A stretch of 64,000 nt of DNA, taken from contig JAHDYR010000011.1 in the NCBI GenBank assembly GCA_019828565.1, positions 310,001 through 374,000 on the forward strand, given 5' to 3'. Each line of letters opens with the position of its first letter. Within the stretch, counting starts at the first letter, position 1. Shown here piece after piece: positions 9,101 through 19,200 of the stretch. Under the pieces are notes generated by a model. That model searched no databases, had not been told where the DNA came from, and worked only from the letters and a program-made list of their open reading frames with translations. Source of the stretch: Carpediemonas membranifera (lineage: Eukaryota > Fornicata). Position numbers and translations under genes: made by a program.

Positions 9101-10323
9101 TCGCATGACTCGTACCATAGACCAGTCAGGAAGTATTCAACGAGACTAGTCTTCAGAGGATTGTTGCAAGGATAAACTGCGTCGTCGCCTGGACAATAGT
9201 TGCCGACTGGGCAGGCTGTGCACGGGTCGGCGCTGCTCAGGCGATATTCCCCGATCTCGCAGGCTGCGGTGTGGGAGATCACGGTTTTGGCAGGAATATT
9301 CGGGGTGTATCTGTTGTACGACCGCTGTGTCATTGTGCCAGGTGCCCCACCAGTCAACTCGACGCCGTCACCGGAGGTCGAGTAGAGCGTTGTGCTGGCG
9401 GTCATAGCCGCAGACAGGTCGCCTGTGTATGGCTGGCCGGCTGAAATGAGTGATTCAAAATGGCAACGACCGGCCGACTCGACGGCGAGTGCTGGCACGA
9501 AGTTGTTACCCGCAGTACAAGCGGCGGTGAGCAGGCTGCCGAGGTTTGTTGTCGCGGTCGTCTCGCACGCGCTGAGGCCCATGGAGTAGGAACTGACGCT
9601 GTCGACGATATCGCGTGCCTTGACGAGCTGATTCTCCACCCAGGAGTCGTCGATCGTGCAGGTCGGGTCATATATGCAAGATATTGAGTGATTCAAAGCC
9701 AGCGCGACAGCAGTCAGGCCTTGAGCGGTGAGCAGACCAACGACACCAGCTAGACCGTCTTCTGCATAGATTTCAGAAACGGCGGAGCTGCTTTCGGTGG
9801 TTACAGCGGCAATGGCGGCCTCAGTGTCAGCCGTGGAGCCGCACTGGGCGCTAAGGATGGCGTTGCATGGGACTGTGGTGGTCTTGCATACTGTGGCAGT
9901 GAACCGATGCAGGTCTGAGAACATTGCGGCCGTGATCGACTTGGCCTCGGTGATCTCATTGGTTGCGTCGTCTTCGGCGAGGGAGGCCATAAAAATGACG
10001 AGATCGGCAAGCTCAGGCATAGCTCTGAATGCATTGTACGCGGTTGTGGCGTCGGACAGTGCACTCCTGAAGCCATTGGCGGAGCAAACGGAGGAAGAGT
10101 CGCCAGTAAAGCCGAGAGCAATCAAAGAATAGGGTGTTAGGTCCACCGATGAACCACTGAAGCTGCATTCACCTGATGATAGCGAAATGGCGGGAGAAAA
10201 AGTGCTGGACAACAGTGCTGCGTCCCCATGGAGCTCGACAATCGCTCTGGAGATAGGATGATTGTACACATTCACTGCGCCCAAGCAAAGGGATATAGTA
10301 AGCAATGCAACAAGGAGGCGCAT
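6166..10323 (-). CDS. Large single-pass membrane protein with ephrin-receptor-like Cys motifs
   Basis: 1385 aa. A signal peptide (MRLLVALLTISLCLGAVNV) is followed by a Ser/Thr-rich ectodomain. Residues about 350-390 hold a GCC2/GCC3-like motif (CEIGEYRLSSADPCTACPVG, then NYCPG). A segment at about 460-620 containing MIGVTLTAGSTRIAFTIDGE resembles a concanavalin-A/SPRY-like beta sandwich (tentative). A second Cys cluster (CVSCPSGSS...CSCEVG) lies at about 860-895. One strong membrane helix, at about 1056-1083 (AWVAVLVVCSVMAVGLLGVG), is followed by a Cys-rich run. The roughly 300-residue cytoplasmic tail contains at least five CxxC/CxxH pairs (CCSC, CRKC, CADC, CHVCG, CLVCH), which look like a metal-binding module. 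No kinase domain is present. It is probably a surface receptor or adhesin; the ligand is unknown. Confidence 0.8.
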   Translation of the reverse strand: MRLLVALLTISLCLGAVNVYNHPISRAIVELHGDAALLSSTFSPAISLSSGECSFSGSSVDLTPYSLIALGFTGDSSSVCSANGFRSALSDATTAYNAFRAMPELADLVIFMASLAEDDATNEITEAKSITAAMFSDLHRFTATVCKTTTVPCNAILSAQCGSTADTEAAIAAVTTESSSAVSEIYAEDGLAGVVGLLTAQGLTAVALALNHSISCIYDPTCTIDDSWVENQLVKARDIVDSVSSYSMGLSACETTATTNLGSLLTAACTAGNNFVPALAVESAGRCHFESLISAGQPYTGDLSAAMTASTTLYSTSGDGVELTGGAPGTMTQRSYNRYTPNIPAKTVISHTAACEIGEYRLSSADPCTACPVGNYCPGDDAVYPCNNPLKTSLVEYFLTGLWYESCDVRCVDTTKYVSLGGGALTCVDPPAGTQVDSDSGVVVALTTPADEDVASTLFVGSTPTARYERGVRLDGNTVLTALETDVLGIAVKIDSTKITSDPMSIFEIYGLISVSLKCTDRLCQLHAWVPSASLTDYASSSFTVSANQMIGVTLTAGSTRIAFTIDGEYIGSTVLPPMLYDLALLHEHGVLVGLGADGPLAMPVNTTGVFDVSQSSGWTASRVSGLVTDLVVTTRAVFPEDFGVDTYPTGSGSTVATVTDQYSGLPETCSSGVIGGTYCMCGASEIKAVVLTSLTLTVESTVAQTLAAMGVFSTDLSNKVPATCTTSTDISCLGLFTGINKGKLAYLSTSNAIVLPAGTNNVTLSYLSDTPVTNVTVGFDSTTEVPSVTMTTNGETVSLVPFDFTSTSTMRAIQSHVYSDLSAFSAPHFTCVSCPSGSSRASAPQTSASQCSCEVGLAKSAVGMCEPLLAALDPPSITVANETLSTDMLEVTCVDCADAKVAVTVGWKYLELDFTSSDTASVSLAGLSGNVTATATVSAAGRLQSGQATASFSVIQKMKTPVIYPTSATNSDTRKVSIKCPLASDLMYEYIEKPVTTLVLEEEGVRHQADTEATIDVLYGMVRAWCVHPTYGASDKVYGLYYLQDATVADAADEPIFAWVAVLVVCSVMAVGLLGVGVVSAACCGCLRLLFVAKIHTIPNRLADLALRRLYRIKLRHAKEEAMPSAVEDNAHRTYAVTDVFPVGDRLFKHSASARTNLTHILDNHVSVFNESARDTSFPTRTVRDINAEINWGRVFTAPSAPSFEPECCSCGSGSGELAHYGHVTIKRAMSGMPDWIRVKYYCRKCIYGCPIFSKHDIEPEVGETIIHTMVCADCPGLHKSLFIVPNGNFHHSRNEWGMVCETHLPNHAPSDEENQVEMPVLACHVCGVHAATFKASLYADNKARWRSEVLMCLVCHARYYGHALRASSERNSKTWSVAEMADL

Positions 10324-10589
10324 TGGCTACCTTCAGGAACTGCTCGTTGGAAATTTTCGAGCGATCATCTTCCACTCTCGGGCAAAACTGCGACCGACTT
10401 CTAAATCATCTTTTCTCCGCGAGGAAAGTGGTCGTGATAGTCTCGCAGGGTCAGTGAGCTCCAAGCACGAAGCAGCAATCAGATTTTCTTGCACGGTTGA
10501 ACCGCCCCGGCGCCTCTGCTCATCAGAGCAACAGTTATAAGATGATTTACCGGAGAAAAATGCACGAGCAGGGCAAATACCAGAGTCGG

Positions 10590-11408
10590 CTACGTCCGGC
10601 TTACCTCAGGAGGCATCACATGCCGAGCCAGCCCGTTCAGCGTCGTCTCGATCGACCCCGTCTGGCTCGTTAGCCAGCTCGTTGCACTCATGAAGACCTT
10701 GATATTCTGGGAAATCTGATTAATATCGGGCGAATCTGGGGTTTTGATTGTCTTAACAGTGAGTTTTTTGGGAAAGTCCGGAAGTGGATTGGGGGAGGCC
10801 CGATTTGCCTCGATTGCCCTAGCCAGCTCGCGGGCAGCCAGGAGCTCGCAGTTAGAGTCACCAACAGAGATGAAAGTGACTGATTCGCTCTTGGCCGACT
10901 TGACGAGGTGGATGAAGCTCATGAGCTTCCAAACGACATAGGCAGACTCTCCGTGCTTCTCAACAGAGTAGCGGCTTCCAAACATCTCTCTAGCAGAGAT
11001 GATTTGGACTCTATCCATGAATTGCGAGAGGGAGGGACAGAATCGTTCGATGGACGAAAGAACCCAACGGGCTCTGGCGTTGGTGATAATACTGATAATG
11101 GCATTAGGGATTGTGAATAAGTTAGAGAGGAGTGAATGGAGAGTGGTTTCAAGCTTGCGGACGGATTCTTCAACCTGTGAGGACTGAGCTTCGTTCGAAT
11201 CCAATGATGCCGCCCATTTCGATGGGAAAATTGTCTCATCCCAGTCTGATATAAGCTTGTATAGCAAGGAAACGAACCAAGCGCTACGATAAGACGATCC
11301 ATTGCCAAAATTGTGCTTGATGTTTGTTTCTAGAATTGCAAGCGCGCGAATATCTGCCGCGGCTAAATCTGGATGATCGCCCAAATAACCACGGAGAGGC
11401 TTGCCCAA
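10590..11408 (-). CDS. HAD-like protein of unknown function
   Basis: 272 aa. The pattern ITNARARWV...CPSLSQFMDRVQIISAR...FISVGDSNCELLAARELA...LTVKTIK matches, from memory, an uncharacterised HAD-fold family found in alveolates, oomycetes and kinetoplastids. In that family a T/SNA step, an SAR step and a GDS step follow one another. The canonical HAD nucleophile motif DxDxT is not seen, so catalysis is doubtful. It lies 127 bp downstream of, and on the same strand as, the DEIH helicase. The ATG at 11408 is the first Met of the open frame. Function unassigned. Confidence 0.62.
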   Translation of the reverse strand: MGKPLRGYLGDHPDLAAADIRALAILETNIKHNFGNGSSYRSAWFVSLLYKLISDWDETIFPSKWAASLDSNEAQSSQVEESVRKLETTLHSLLSNLFTIPNAIISIITNARARWVLSSIERFCPSLSQFMDRVQIISAREMFGSRYSVEKHGESAYVVWKLMSFIHLVKSAKSESVTFISVGDSNCELLAARELARAIEANRASPNPLPDFPKKLTVKTIKTPDSPDINQISQNIKVFMSATSWLTSQTGSIETTLNGLARHVMPPEVSRT

Positions 11409-11535
11409 CCACTCTGACGATGCCTGGACGCCCGATTTCGCAGACTCTCCGGATGTTCAAAAAAAACATTTGATTGTTTCATTGATTTTCACCGCCATTC
11501 TCACCGTAACAACAGGATTTAATACCTGGCTCAAA

Positions 11536-14500
11536 CTACTCCCACGAATCGCCGAACTCGTGACTCACACTGCCGATTTCAACGTCGAATGGACCCTCCA
11601 GGACCCGGCATGCGCGCCTGACAGTCGTAAACTCTACAACCTTACCGCCTGGTGCCTGCTCGGCAGGATTCCTGCCCGATATATCCTTGAAAAGATGGAA
11701 TATCTCACCAACCCACATTGATTCTCTCGAGGGGTCGAAACTGCGGGAGGACGCGAGTCTTTCGATGCTATCATCAATCATCTCTGTGATCTTCGCGGCT
11801 TGGGCAAGATCATCCACGTGCAAAGTATCCAGATGGAATGACTCGGATCCGCCGTTCTCTCGGCGTATGTATATGGTCGTAACAACACCCGCGCCATCGA
11901 GATAGGCCTTAAAATGCACGCTATCAGGATCGAATATGGCGAGAAGTACAGTTAGCAGCGACTGGGGCAGCTGGAGCACGTGCACTGCATCCAGCAACCT
12001 AAGCACATTCCTCTCGCTTAGCTGGGACTGTGACAGTGCCAGCGGCAGCAGGTACTGGTCTGTCGAATCGAGGGCGACTGCTCGCCGTCTCAGGACGGAG
12101 TGTACGCCAACCTGGCCGTTAGTGGAGAGTTCTTTGAGATTCCTGAACGCGAACGGGACTACTAGCGTCTCTGGGTCAGGGTTGTTGCTGCCGCTGTCCC
12201 CGCTCTCGAAGTCCCGCATGCCTGGTTCGCAAGTCTTTCTATTAAAACCAGACACGTGCTGGGGGCATGGGAACACAATGCGGTCGTCAAGAACACCGGT
12301 AGACAGTGTGGCCAGAGTGGTCAGGGAGCCAGTGAGGAGGGTCAGCGGGGCTGTGTATCGCCCAGGTCGGCTCGGCAGGGGCGGGGCTGGGTCAGCCATG
12401 TTGAACAGCAGCGCCGTGAGACGAGGGGCCTTGGATCCGGTAGGCTGGACCACGCGGGCAATGACACAGCCAATCGAGTGGCCCTGAGGTGAAGGACGAA
12501 GCACCCCGCGGTTCCTATCGTAGCTCGTGTTCAAGAGGAGCTCGGCGGCTGATTCCCAGAACCCGGGGCTCGTGAGGATCTCGGGGTGCGCGTCAGTGGT
12601 CTCACACGAGAGCTCGTGGAGACGGAGCTCAAGTGCTGGTGACTCGTTGACGAAGTCAAGAATATCCATTCCAGATCTTTGGAGATACGTTCTGACTGCA
12701 GGACCAATCTTGATCTTGTCAACATCTTCTTGGAACTTCGGCTTGAGATCTACTGGCCTCGGTGTGGCGTTGAGGACCTGCAATGATCTGAGACCACTGA
12801 GCATCGCACCGCTGAGCAGAGCGGCACCGTGGTCAGACGTAAACATGTGGCCCTGCATGTCGACTCCTCGCTTGAACAGAGGGGCAAAAACCTGGGCGAT
12901 TCCCCGGCTCGTGGCCGGGGGGAAGGCCCTGTCAATACTGGACGTTACAGAACGAAGCTGAGACAGGAAGGAGAGGAATAGGTCCTTCTTGAGGCCGTGG
13001 CGGGCGTAGAAGCTGTCGTTTCGGTCGCCAGAGTTGTAAGCCTCGAGGAGTTCACACATAGCTTGGACATCGCTCGTGGCCACGTCCCCAGTCATGAAGG
13101 GCGTCGGCTCAGAGTTCGGGGGTCGACCGATGGTGCTGTATCGCATGCTCTGGGCCGCGTACATCTCGGGATGGGGGTCAAACCTCCAGCTGCCGAGGAC
13201 GAATGGGAGTCTGCCAGCCACGTTGATCGTGGCAGCCACTGCAACTGTACGGATTAGCGCAGGGTCTCCTGAGGCAACGGAGTGCACCACCATGGCGCAG
13301 AGGGAGGCGGAGAGCGCGAGAGAGCAGGCAACCCTCCCAACGGGGGTGATGGAGGTTTGCTCATCATGCTCAGAGGTCACAAAGCCATGTATCCAATCAT
13401 TATGCAGCGCTGTGCCCAGCCTGTACGTCTCCGGGGCCTCCAGAAGCTGGCTGAGCGTCTGACCCGGCGTCTCGCCCGGGTTAACCATGAGCAGTTTAAG
13501 GACGACTGTCTCGAGGGGCAGCGCCTGGATGACCGACATGGGGTTGGCCGGCATGACCCTATCGAAGAACCAGCGGGGGTAGAGGCGCACACACAGGCCG
13601 GGGCAGACCCTGCCTGTACGGCCGCGCCGCTGCAGGGCGGACGACTGTGAGATCCAGGTCGGCCTGAGGATTATGTTGCCCTGGGGGTCGCCCACGGGCC
13701 TCTTAGCGACGCCTGTGTCGATGACCGTGGTGACGTTGGGGATGGTGACAGAGGTCTCGGCGATGGTCGTGGCCAGGATGACGTGTGTCTTGCCGGGCTG
13801 GGGCACCGCGAAGACGTCGTCGTCGAACTCGACCTCGCTGTGGAACTGGTAGAGCACGACTGATGGATCATCGAGCATGTCAACGAGCTCACCGAACACA
13901 GTCTCGATCGCCTGAAGCCCGGGCAGGAATACGAGGACGGTGGTGCCCTCGGGGCTGCTAGGATGAGCCATCCGTTGCCGGACTATGCCGCAGATGAGGG
14001 GTGCCCACAGTCTTGTCACGGACGATGAGAAGAGCAGGCTTTCAACCTTTCGCTCAAAAGCACCCTCAGGCAGGCCTCTGAAGTCGAAGTTGTCCAACAT
14101 CGATCTGGTCGATCGTACTCTGCCCAAATCATCAGTCCGACCAATATCATCGAGGAAAAGATCTGTCACATCGTGAACATGGCGATCGAGACAGAGAGGA
14201 GGCTCAGGGACATCAGCACATAGGACATTGAAGTACTCAGTAAACAGCCCAACGTTGACTGTGGCTGACATCAGCACGAGGCGGGTCTGGGCGAGGTCGG
14301 CCCGCATCATGGTTCGGCGGACAATGAAGAAGAGAATGTCAGGGTCAACATCCCTCTCATGGATCTCGTCGAGGACTACGTGAGTGAAGTTCGCGAGGTA
14401 CGTGGGGTTGTGCACTAGCATCTGGAGCAACCATCCAGTGGTCGAAAACTGCACAGTCAGAGTCTTTGAGTCGCCCTTGTGGTCGTCCTTGATATAATAG

Positions 14501-15003
14501 CCCACACGGCAGTCGGGATCGCCCAGAGTGCTGACCCACTCCTCTGCTATGCGCTGGGATACCTTGGTGGCGGCTTTGCGGCGTGGCTGAGTGCAGAGGA
14601 CCCTTGCTCCGTCACAACACTCGGCAATATAGCGCGGAATGCGTGTGGACTTGCCTGAGCCGGTGGAAGCCTGTATAACAGTGACGCGCTGTGTCTGGAT
14701 CGTCCTGAGTATGTCCACGGCCATGTCGTCCACGGGGAGGGGAACGAGGTCTCGGCGAATAGCCTGCACATGGTGTGAGAGGCTCTCAACGTCTATACTT
14801 GGGGCAGTGAAGGTAGAACGATATGTTTTCAAGTTTGGCTCCTTCCGAGAGCGTCTAGTGTCGTTCTGACGGCGTTCCCTGATCGATGAGTCGCTGCCCC
14901 AGTCGCTGCACCGCTTAGGGCCATTCCTTGCGCGATTCGAACCACCCGTGTTCCTCCTATCCCTCCAATCGCCTCTACAATCCGCAGATAGCTCTCTGGG
15001 CAT
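11536..15003 (-). CDS. DEAH/RHA-family ATP-dependent RNA helicase (DEIH box)
   Basis: 1155 aa. An Arg/Ser/Asn-rich basic N-terminus (1-60) precedes two RecA domains. Motif I is GSGKST at 115-120. Motif II is DEIH at 212-215, inside HVVLDEIHERDVDPD. Motif III is SAT at 246-248, and motif VI is QRRGRTGR at about 460. The following region (winged helix, ratchet, OB) is typical of DHX helicases, although the OB part is weakly conserved. FSTTGWLLQML before motif II recalls the DHX36/TDRD9/YTHDC2 branch, but no Tudor, YTH or dsRBD domain is visible. Role: NTP-driven remodelling of RNA or RNP, substrate unknown. It is transcribed divergently from the WW-protein gene. The ATG at 15003 precedes the basic extension. 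Confidence 0.88.
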   Translation of the reverse strand: MPRELSADCRGDWRDRRNTGGSNRARNGPKRCSDWGSDSSIRERRQNDTRRSRKEPNLKTYRSTFTAPSIDVESLSHHVQAIRRDLVPLPVDDMAVDILRTIQTQRVTVIQASTGSGKSTRIPRYIAECCDGARVLCTQPRRKAATKVSQRIAEEWVSTLGDPDCRVGYYIKDDHKGDSKTLTVQFSTTGWLLQMLVHNPTYLANFTHVVLDEIHERDVDPDILFFIVRRTMMRADLAQTRLVLMSATVNVGLFTEYFNVLCADVPEPPLCLDRHVHDVTDLFLDDIGRTDDLGRVRSTRSMLDNFDFRGLPEGAFERKVESLLFSSSVTRLWAPLICGIVRQRMAHPSSPEGTTVLVFLPGLQAIETVFGELVDMLDDPSVVLYQFHSEVEFDDDVFAVPQPGKTHVILATTIAETSVTIPNVTTVIDTGVAKRPVGDPQGNIILRPTWISQSSALQRRGRTGRVCPGLCVRLYPRWFFDRVMPANPMSVIQALPLETVVLKLLMVNPGETPGQTLSQLLEAPETYRLGTALHNDWIHGFVTSEHDEQTSITPVGRVACSLALSASLCAMVVHSVASGDPALIRTVAVAATINVAGRLPFVLGSWRFDPHPEMYAAQSMRYSTIGRPPNSEPTPFMTGDVATSDVQAMCELLEAYNSGDRNDSFYARHGLKKDLFLSFLSQLRSVTSSIDRAFPPATSRGIAQVFAPLFKRGVDMQGHMFTSDHGAALLSGAMLSGLRSLQVLNATPRPVDLKPKFQEDVDKIKIGPAVRTYLQRSGMDILDFVNESPALELRLHELSCETTDAHPEILTSPGFWESAAELLLNTSYDRNRGVLRPSPQGHSIGCVIARVVQPTGSKAPRLTALLFNMADPAPPLPSRPGRYTAPLTLLTGSLTTLATLSTGVLDDRIVFPCPQHVSGFNRKTCEPGMRDFESGDSGSNNPDPETLVVPFAFRNLKELSTNGQVGVHSVLRRRAVALDSTDQYLLPLALSQSQLSERNVLRLLDAVHVLQLPQSLLTVLLAIFDPDSVHFKAYLDGAGVVTTIYIRRENGGSESFHLDTLHVDDLAQAAKITEMIDDSIERLASSRSFDPSRESMWVGEIFHLFKDISGRNPAEQAPGGKVVEFTTVRRACRVLEGPFDVEIGSVSHEFGDSWE

Positions 15004-15318
15004 TGCTTTGGTGAGAATGGAATAGCGCGCACTTTATGGCAGGTCGCGTCTGTGACGCCTGAAGGCATCCTGGAGTTCAGCACAGTGTGCTTGAGTGCTA
15101 TTGAACCTACTTCTACGAAACAACACGACGTTGCTCTGATATAAAAGATGCGCCTCACGTAGACCAGAGCAGTGTTAACCCTCGGCAAGAGCTTTTGATG
15201 CATGATATGCATGTGCCGGTTACCGCATGGCCTTTCTTCCTGTCCTCTTGGTGTGATACATGCCTCATGTATTCATGTAATACCAGGTACAGCTGAAGAC
15301 AGCAATCCGCATCGCGCC
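15004..15318. promoter_or_regulatory. Divergent intergenic region between helicase and WW genes
   Basis: 315 bp separate the two start codons, so both promoters must lie here. It is more AT-rich than the flanking genes, with short runs such as GATATAAAAGATG near 15138-15150. No specific element can be assigned. Confidence 0.4.
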
Positions 15319-16056
15319 ATGGATCTCAAATCGCTCAGCGGAGATGAATTGGCTGCATTAGTAAGCAGCTGGAAGTCCGCGCAAGATCCCAAGGGCCGTA
15401 CATACTTCTACCACGCCGAGACGAGGAAAACCGCCTGGGTGCTCCCAGATGAGGTCATAGCGGCCCAGGACGAGATCAAGCGAAGAGAAGAGAGGAGAGC
15501 GACTACTGTGAAGCGCAAGCCTGAGCCTGTTGCTTCCTTGAAACGCGCGAAGAAGAGCGACGAATCTGCTGAGGCCAGCACTCAGAAGCCACGGCAAGTT
15601 AAGCACCAGCAGAAGCTTTGGAAGGAACACGGCCAGTATGCGGACCTCCGCGCGAAAAAGCAAGCTCTGATCGACTTGCTCAACGGCATCGCCGCCAAAG
15701 ATCCGAATGTCATCTTCAACCGGCCAACTGCTGAGATCACCGAGAGTGGAGAGTACAGAGCAGTCCCAGTAACAGCACGTAATGCTGTACTGCGGCAATG
15801 GGTCCATCTCATGCGCCTTAGGGCACAGAAGACCCTGCCGGCCCTGAGTGAGCTGATCGCCCAGCTCGTGCCAGGCATTGAGGACGTCACATGGACCATG
15901 GCGAAGGAAACAGTGCTCACTAACGACCGTGTTATGCAGCACAGGCTCGAGGAGGGCGAGGTCATGGTCGAGTTCATGCGAGTCAAGGAGGCTAGGCACA
16001 ATGAGCGGCGGGCACTGGAGAGACAGAGGGCGGCTGAAGCAATGGCCGAGCGGTGA
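15319..16056 (+). CDS. WW-domain protein, possibly splicing-related
   Basis: 245 aa from the ATG at 15319. The open frame reaches upstream to 15202, but that extension has no conserved features. Residues about 10-42 form one WW domain (WKSAQDPKGRTYFYHAETRKTAW), with both signature Trp residues and the central YFY. A Lys-rich linker follows, then a helical region with many Arg, Lys and Glu (about 90-245) ending in a charged coiled-coil-like tail. A single N-terminal WW domain followed by helical modules recalls Prp40/FNBP-type factors, but no clear FF domain can be recognised. Role as a Pro-rich-ligand adaptor is inferred from the WW domain only. Confidence 0.72.
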   Translation: MDLKSLSGDELAALVSSWKSAQDPKGRTYFYHAETRKTAWVLPDEVIAAQDEIKRREERRATTVKRKPEPVASLKRAKKSDESAEASTQKPRQVKHQQKLWKEHGQYADLRAKKQALIDLLNGIAAKDPNVIFNRPTAEITESGEYRAVPVTARNAVLRQWVHLMRLRAQKTLPALSELIAQLVPGIEDVTWTMAKETVLTNDRVMQHRLEEGEVMVEFMRVKEARHNERRALERQRAAEAMAER

Positions 16057-16255
16057 GTGCGGGTGGTGTGTAGATTCGCGGTGAAGTCATAAAGTGCTCT
16101 TTTGTGATGAATGATGTTGGTTGGCGGCATCTTATGACGCGCGAGGCCTAACGAGGGTCCGCTCGTGGTTGGCCTCGTTTCGCTGCGATTGCCGTGTGAT
16201 CAGCTCGTCGGGCTACTATACGAAATACACGAAGTCACAACATCTCGACGCTCAA

Positions 16256-19200
16256 ATGCCTGATTGGAAGCAAGCAATCGACATTATAGAGTCATTTTCA
16301 GGTATTAGTTCAGGCGAAGAGCTCGTTCCCGGAGATGGGTTCCTGAAGCACTCACCCGAGGACCCCGAAAACCTCCTCGTAACGATTGACCACATCAGTA
16401 TGCAGTACACGTGCTCTTTACCCAGTTGAGACCTTTATCGCACTTGCGCCGAACGATATAGACACGCTCGTGCGCCATGGCACGTTCATGCGCTTCCTCC
16501 TCCGCCTTTTGCACCTTCCGATGGTGGATGAGAGCGTCCAGTACGCCACCCTCTACCTTGTCACCGCCATCTCCCACCACTGCTCCTTCATCGTCTACCC
16601 CGAGCTCGCCGCCGTCTTTGCGCGCTTCCTTGCCCGCGGAAACTCTCTCTTGCAGTCCCGTGTCCTCTCCTGCATAATGGAGCTCGTAGACGCCTCAGAC
16701 GACTTCTGCGACATCCTCCTATCCCAGGACGACATCATCTCCACCTGCATGGACATCATCACCCGGTCGTCGGCCACTATGGCCTCTCCGCTCCGTGTGT
16801 CCGCCCTCTGTGTCTGCGTGCAGATCCTGCGTCGGCCCACGTCCAGAAGCTTCCTCCTCCGCCGCTTCCCGGATGCTATGACCAATCTCTCCAGGTACGC
16901 CACCAAGCTCTACGCCGCAGGCCTCCTTGGCGGCCAATACGACGTCTCCGGCCTCCTCCTCGAAGCCCTTGCCCTCGCCTCTGAAGAAACAGCCCTCCCC
17001 GCCTCCCCCACCTGGCTCCCCGTGCTCTCCGGTCTGCTTGACACCGAAGACCCTAACGATCAGCTCCGGGCTCTCATACTGGTCAGGTCCCACTCGATGA
17101 GCGCCCCCGGGATGCTCAGTGATCCTAGTGCAGCCCCCCTGCTTGCTGTGATATGCTCATTGGCGTCCCCATTCGTCCCGTCTGACACGTCTCTGCTCGC
17201 TCTGAGTATACTGGCCTCTGTGGCGTCCGAAGGCGAGCTCCCCTCCGCTCTAACTAGTTCAGACCTGCTTAGCAACCTCCTTGCGATCATTAGAAACCCG
17301 CCAACCGCCGTCCACGCCGAGAGGGCATCTGTCATGCTCCAAGCAGTCGCCTCGACCGACGGATTCATGGATTCGATCGACCAGGTCGGCGACCTCTTCG
17401 ACCACCTCAAGCACTTCGCCGAATCGTCCTCAGGCGAGACTAGACGCGCCTCCCTCACCATCCTGGGCCAGCTGGCGGCCGATCCTGCCAACGTACCCGC
17501 ATTGGTGGACGCGGACCTGCTTTCTGTAGTGACCAAGCTCCTTGGCGGCACACCCACTATTGCAACAGTCGCTATACGCATCCTCCTATCCATCAGCAAG
17601 ATCGACGCCTACTGCCCCGCCATCGTCGACGCCGGCGTCTTGGGCAAGGTCGCATCTTTACTCGACACCACCCAGCCTGCCCTGGCCGCTGCTCTTGTCA
17701 GCCTACTCCTCAACTTGGCATCTGTCGCCTCTTTGCGCCACTCCATTGCCGATACGGCCCCCGTTCTGGACTTTGTCAGCCGAATCCTTGCCGCTGACGT
17801 CCCATCGGCCGACAGCGACTCCGCCCCCCAGCTGACCGCGACGTCACTCCTCTGGCACCTCTCGTGCGACGTCAGCGCCCTTTCCGCCATCCGAGCTCAC
17901 CCGACGATCCTCCCCGACACGATGCTCATGTGCCTGCGGGCTGAGTGCCGTCATCCAGCGTACCATGCAGGCCTTGTCTCCGTGCTGGCTAACATGTCGT
18001 CTCCCGAGTACATGCGAGAGAGTGTCCTCGTCCGCAGGCCTGTGCTCCTCGCAGTGACCCAGCTCGTCGACAAGATCATGTGGAGTAGTGCGCCAACGTA
18101 CGCCAAGGCCATGTGTAAGCCTGTCAGGACCCTGCTGGCGAACATGACGTCGTCCCACGCCACAGCTGTTGTCCAGACGGTCGGGGGCCGTGTGCCGCAC
18201 GTCCTTTCGTTCCTTCTCAACAGTGGAGATCCAGATACGACGCTGGCGGCGTTAAGAATGCTCCATAACATCACAGGCCCTGTACAGTCAGACGTGCTTG
18301 CTGCTGTGGCTGGGGCAATTGTCGAGTACAACCAGAAGGCAGCATTCTTTGTCGAAATGCTCGACACGTTCGTCGAAGGATGCCTACCAGGCACGGAAGA
18401 GGCGCTCCTTTCGGTCATCCGCAACCTCTCCAAGGTTGTGGCCCTCCGCACCCAGCTGTGTGAGACACCAGGCCTGCTCAACGTCATCACCAACGCCATT
18501 CACAGCGCACCCTCGACCAACCCAGCCATCTTCGGCCTCGACGCCCTCTGCAAGTTTGCCTTTGTCCCTGCTTGCCGCACCGTCCTCGTGCCCCACACGG
18601 CCCTGCTCCCAGTCCTAGGCCAGGCACTCCTCTCTGGCGAGCTCTCCGCGGTGCTGCCCGCTGCCACTACCTTATGGTGTCTATCCCTCCAGCCGGAAGC
18701 TAGACCTGTCTTGGTTAGAGCAGACGTGATCACACCCACGCTGATCGCCCTGGACCGCCTCCGAGCGGCTGAAAACATCCCTGCGGTCGTCCGGGCTGCT
18801 GAGGGCCTCCTCTCAACACTGTGGGACCTCTCCATGGAACCGAGCTCCCACAGAATATTCGCGCAGGCAACCATCGCCCTGCCCCCGGCCTTGGCCTGGG
18901 CGATGAGCCTTGGCACACCGAAGGTCATCCGGGCGGCTGTATCCCTCCTTTCCCACCTCAGTAGCAGCAGAGAGCTCCACACGGCCCTCTGCACCGGCCC
19001 TGCCTTCGTTCCCATGGTTCACATGCTCGTCCTCGTTGGTCACTGCATATCTCCAGCTGAGGGCGCCGGTCTCACTGGTTTTGACCTGGACCCCGACGTG
19101 CTTGACAACATTCACCAGGCCCTCGAGGTGCTTGATCCATCTATGGTTACATCGATCCTCATTCCCCTGTCGAACACTCTTGCAAACCTCAGCGCTCGCG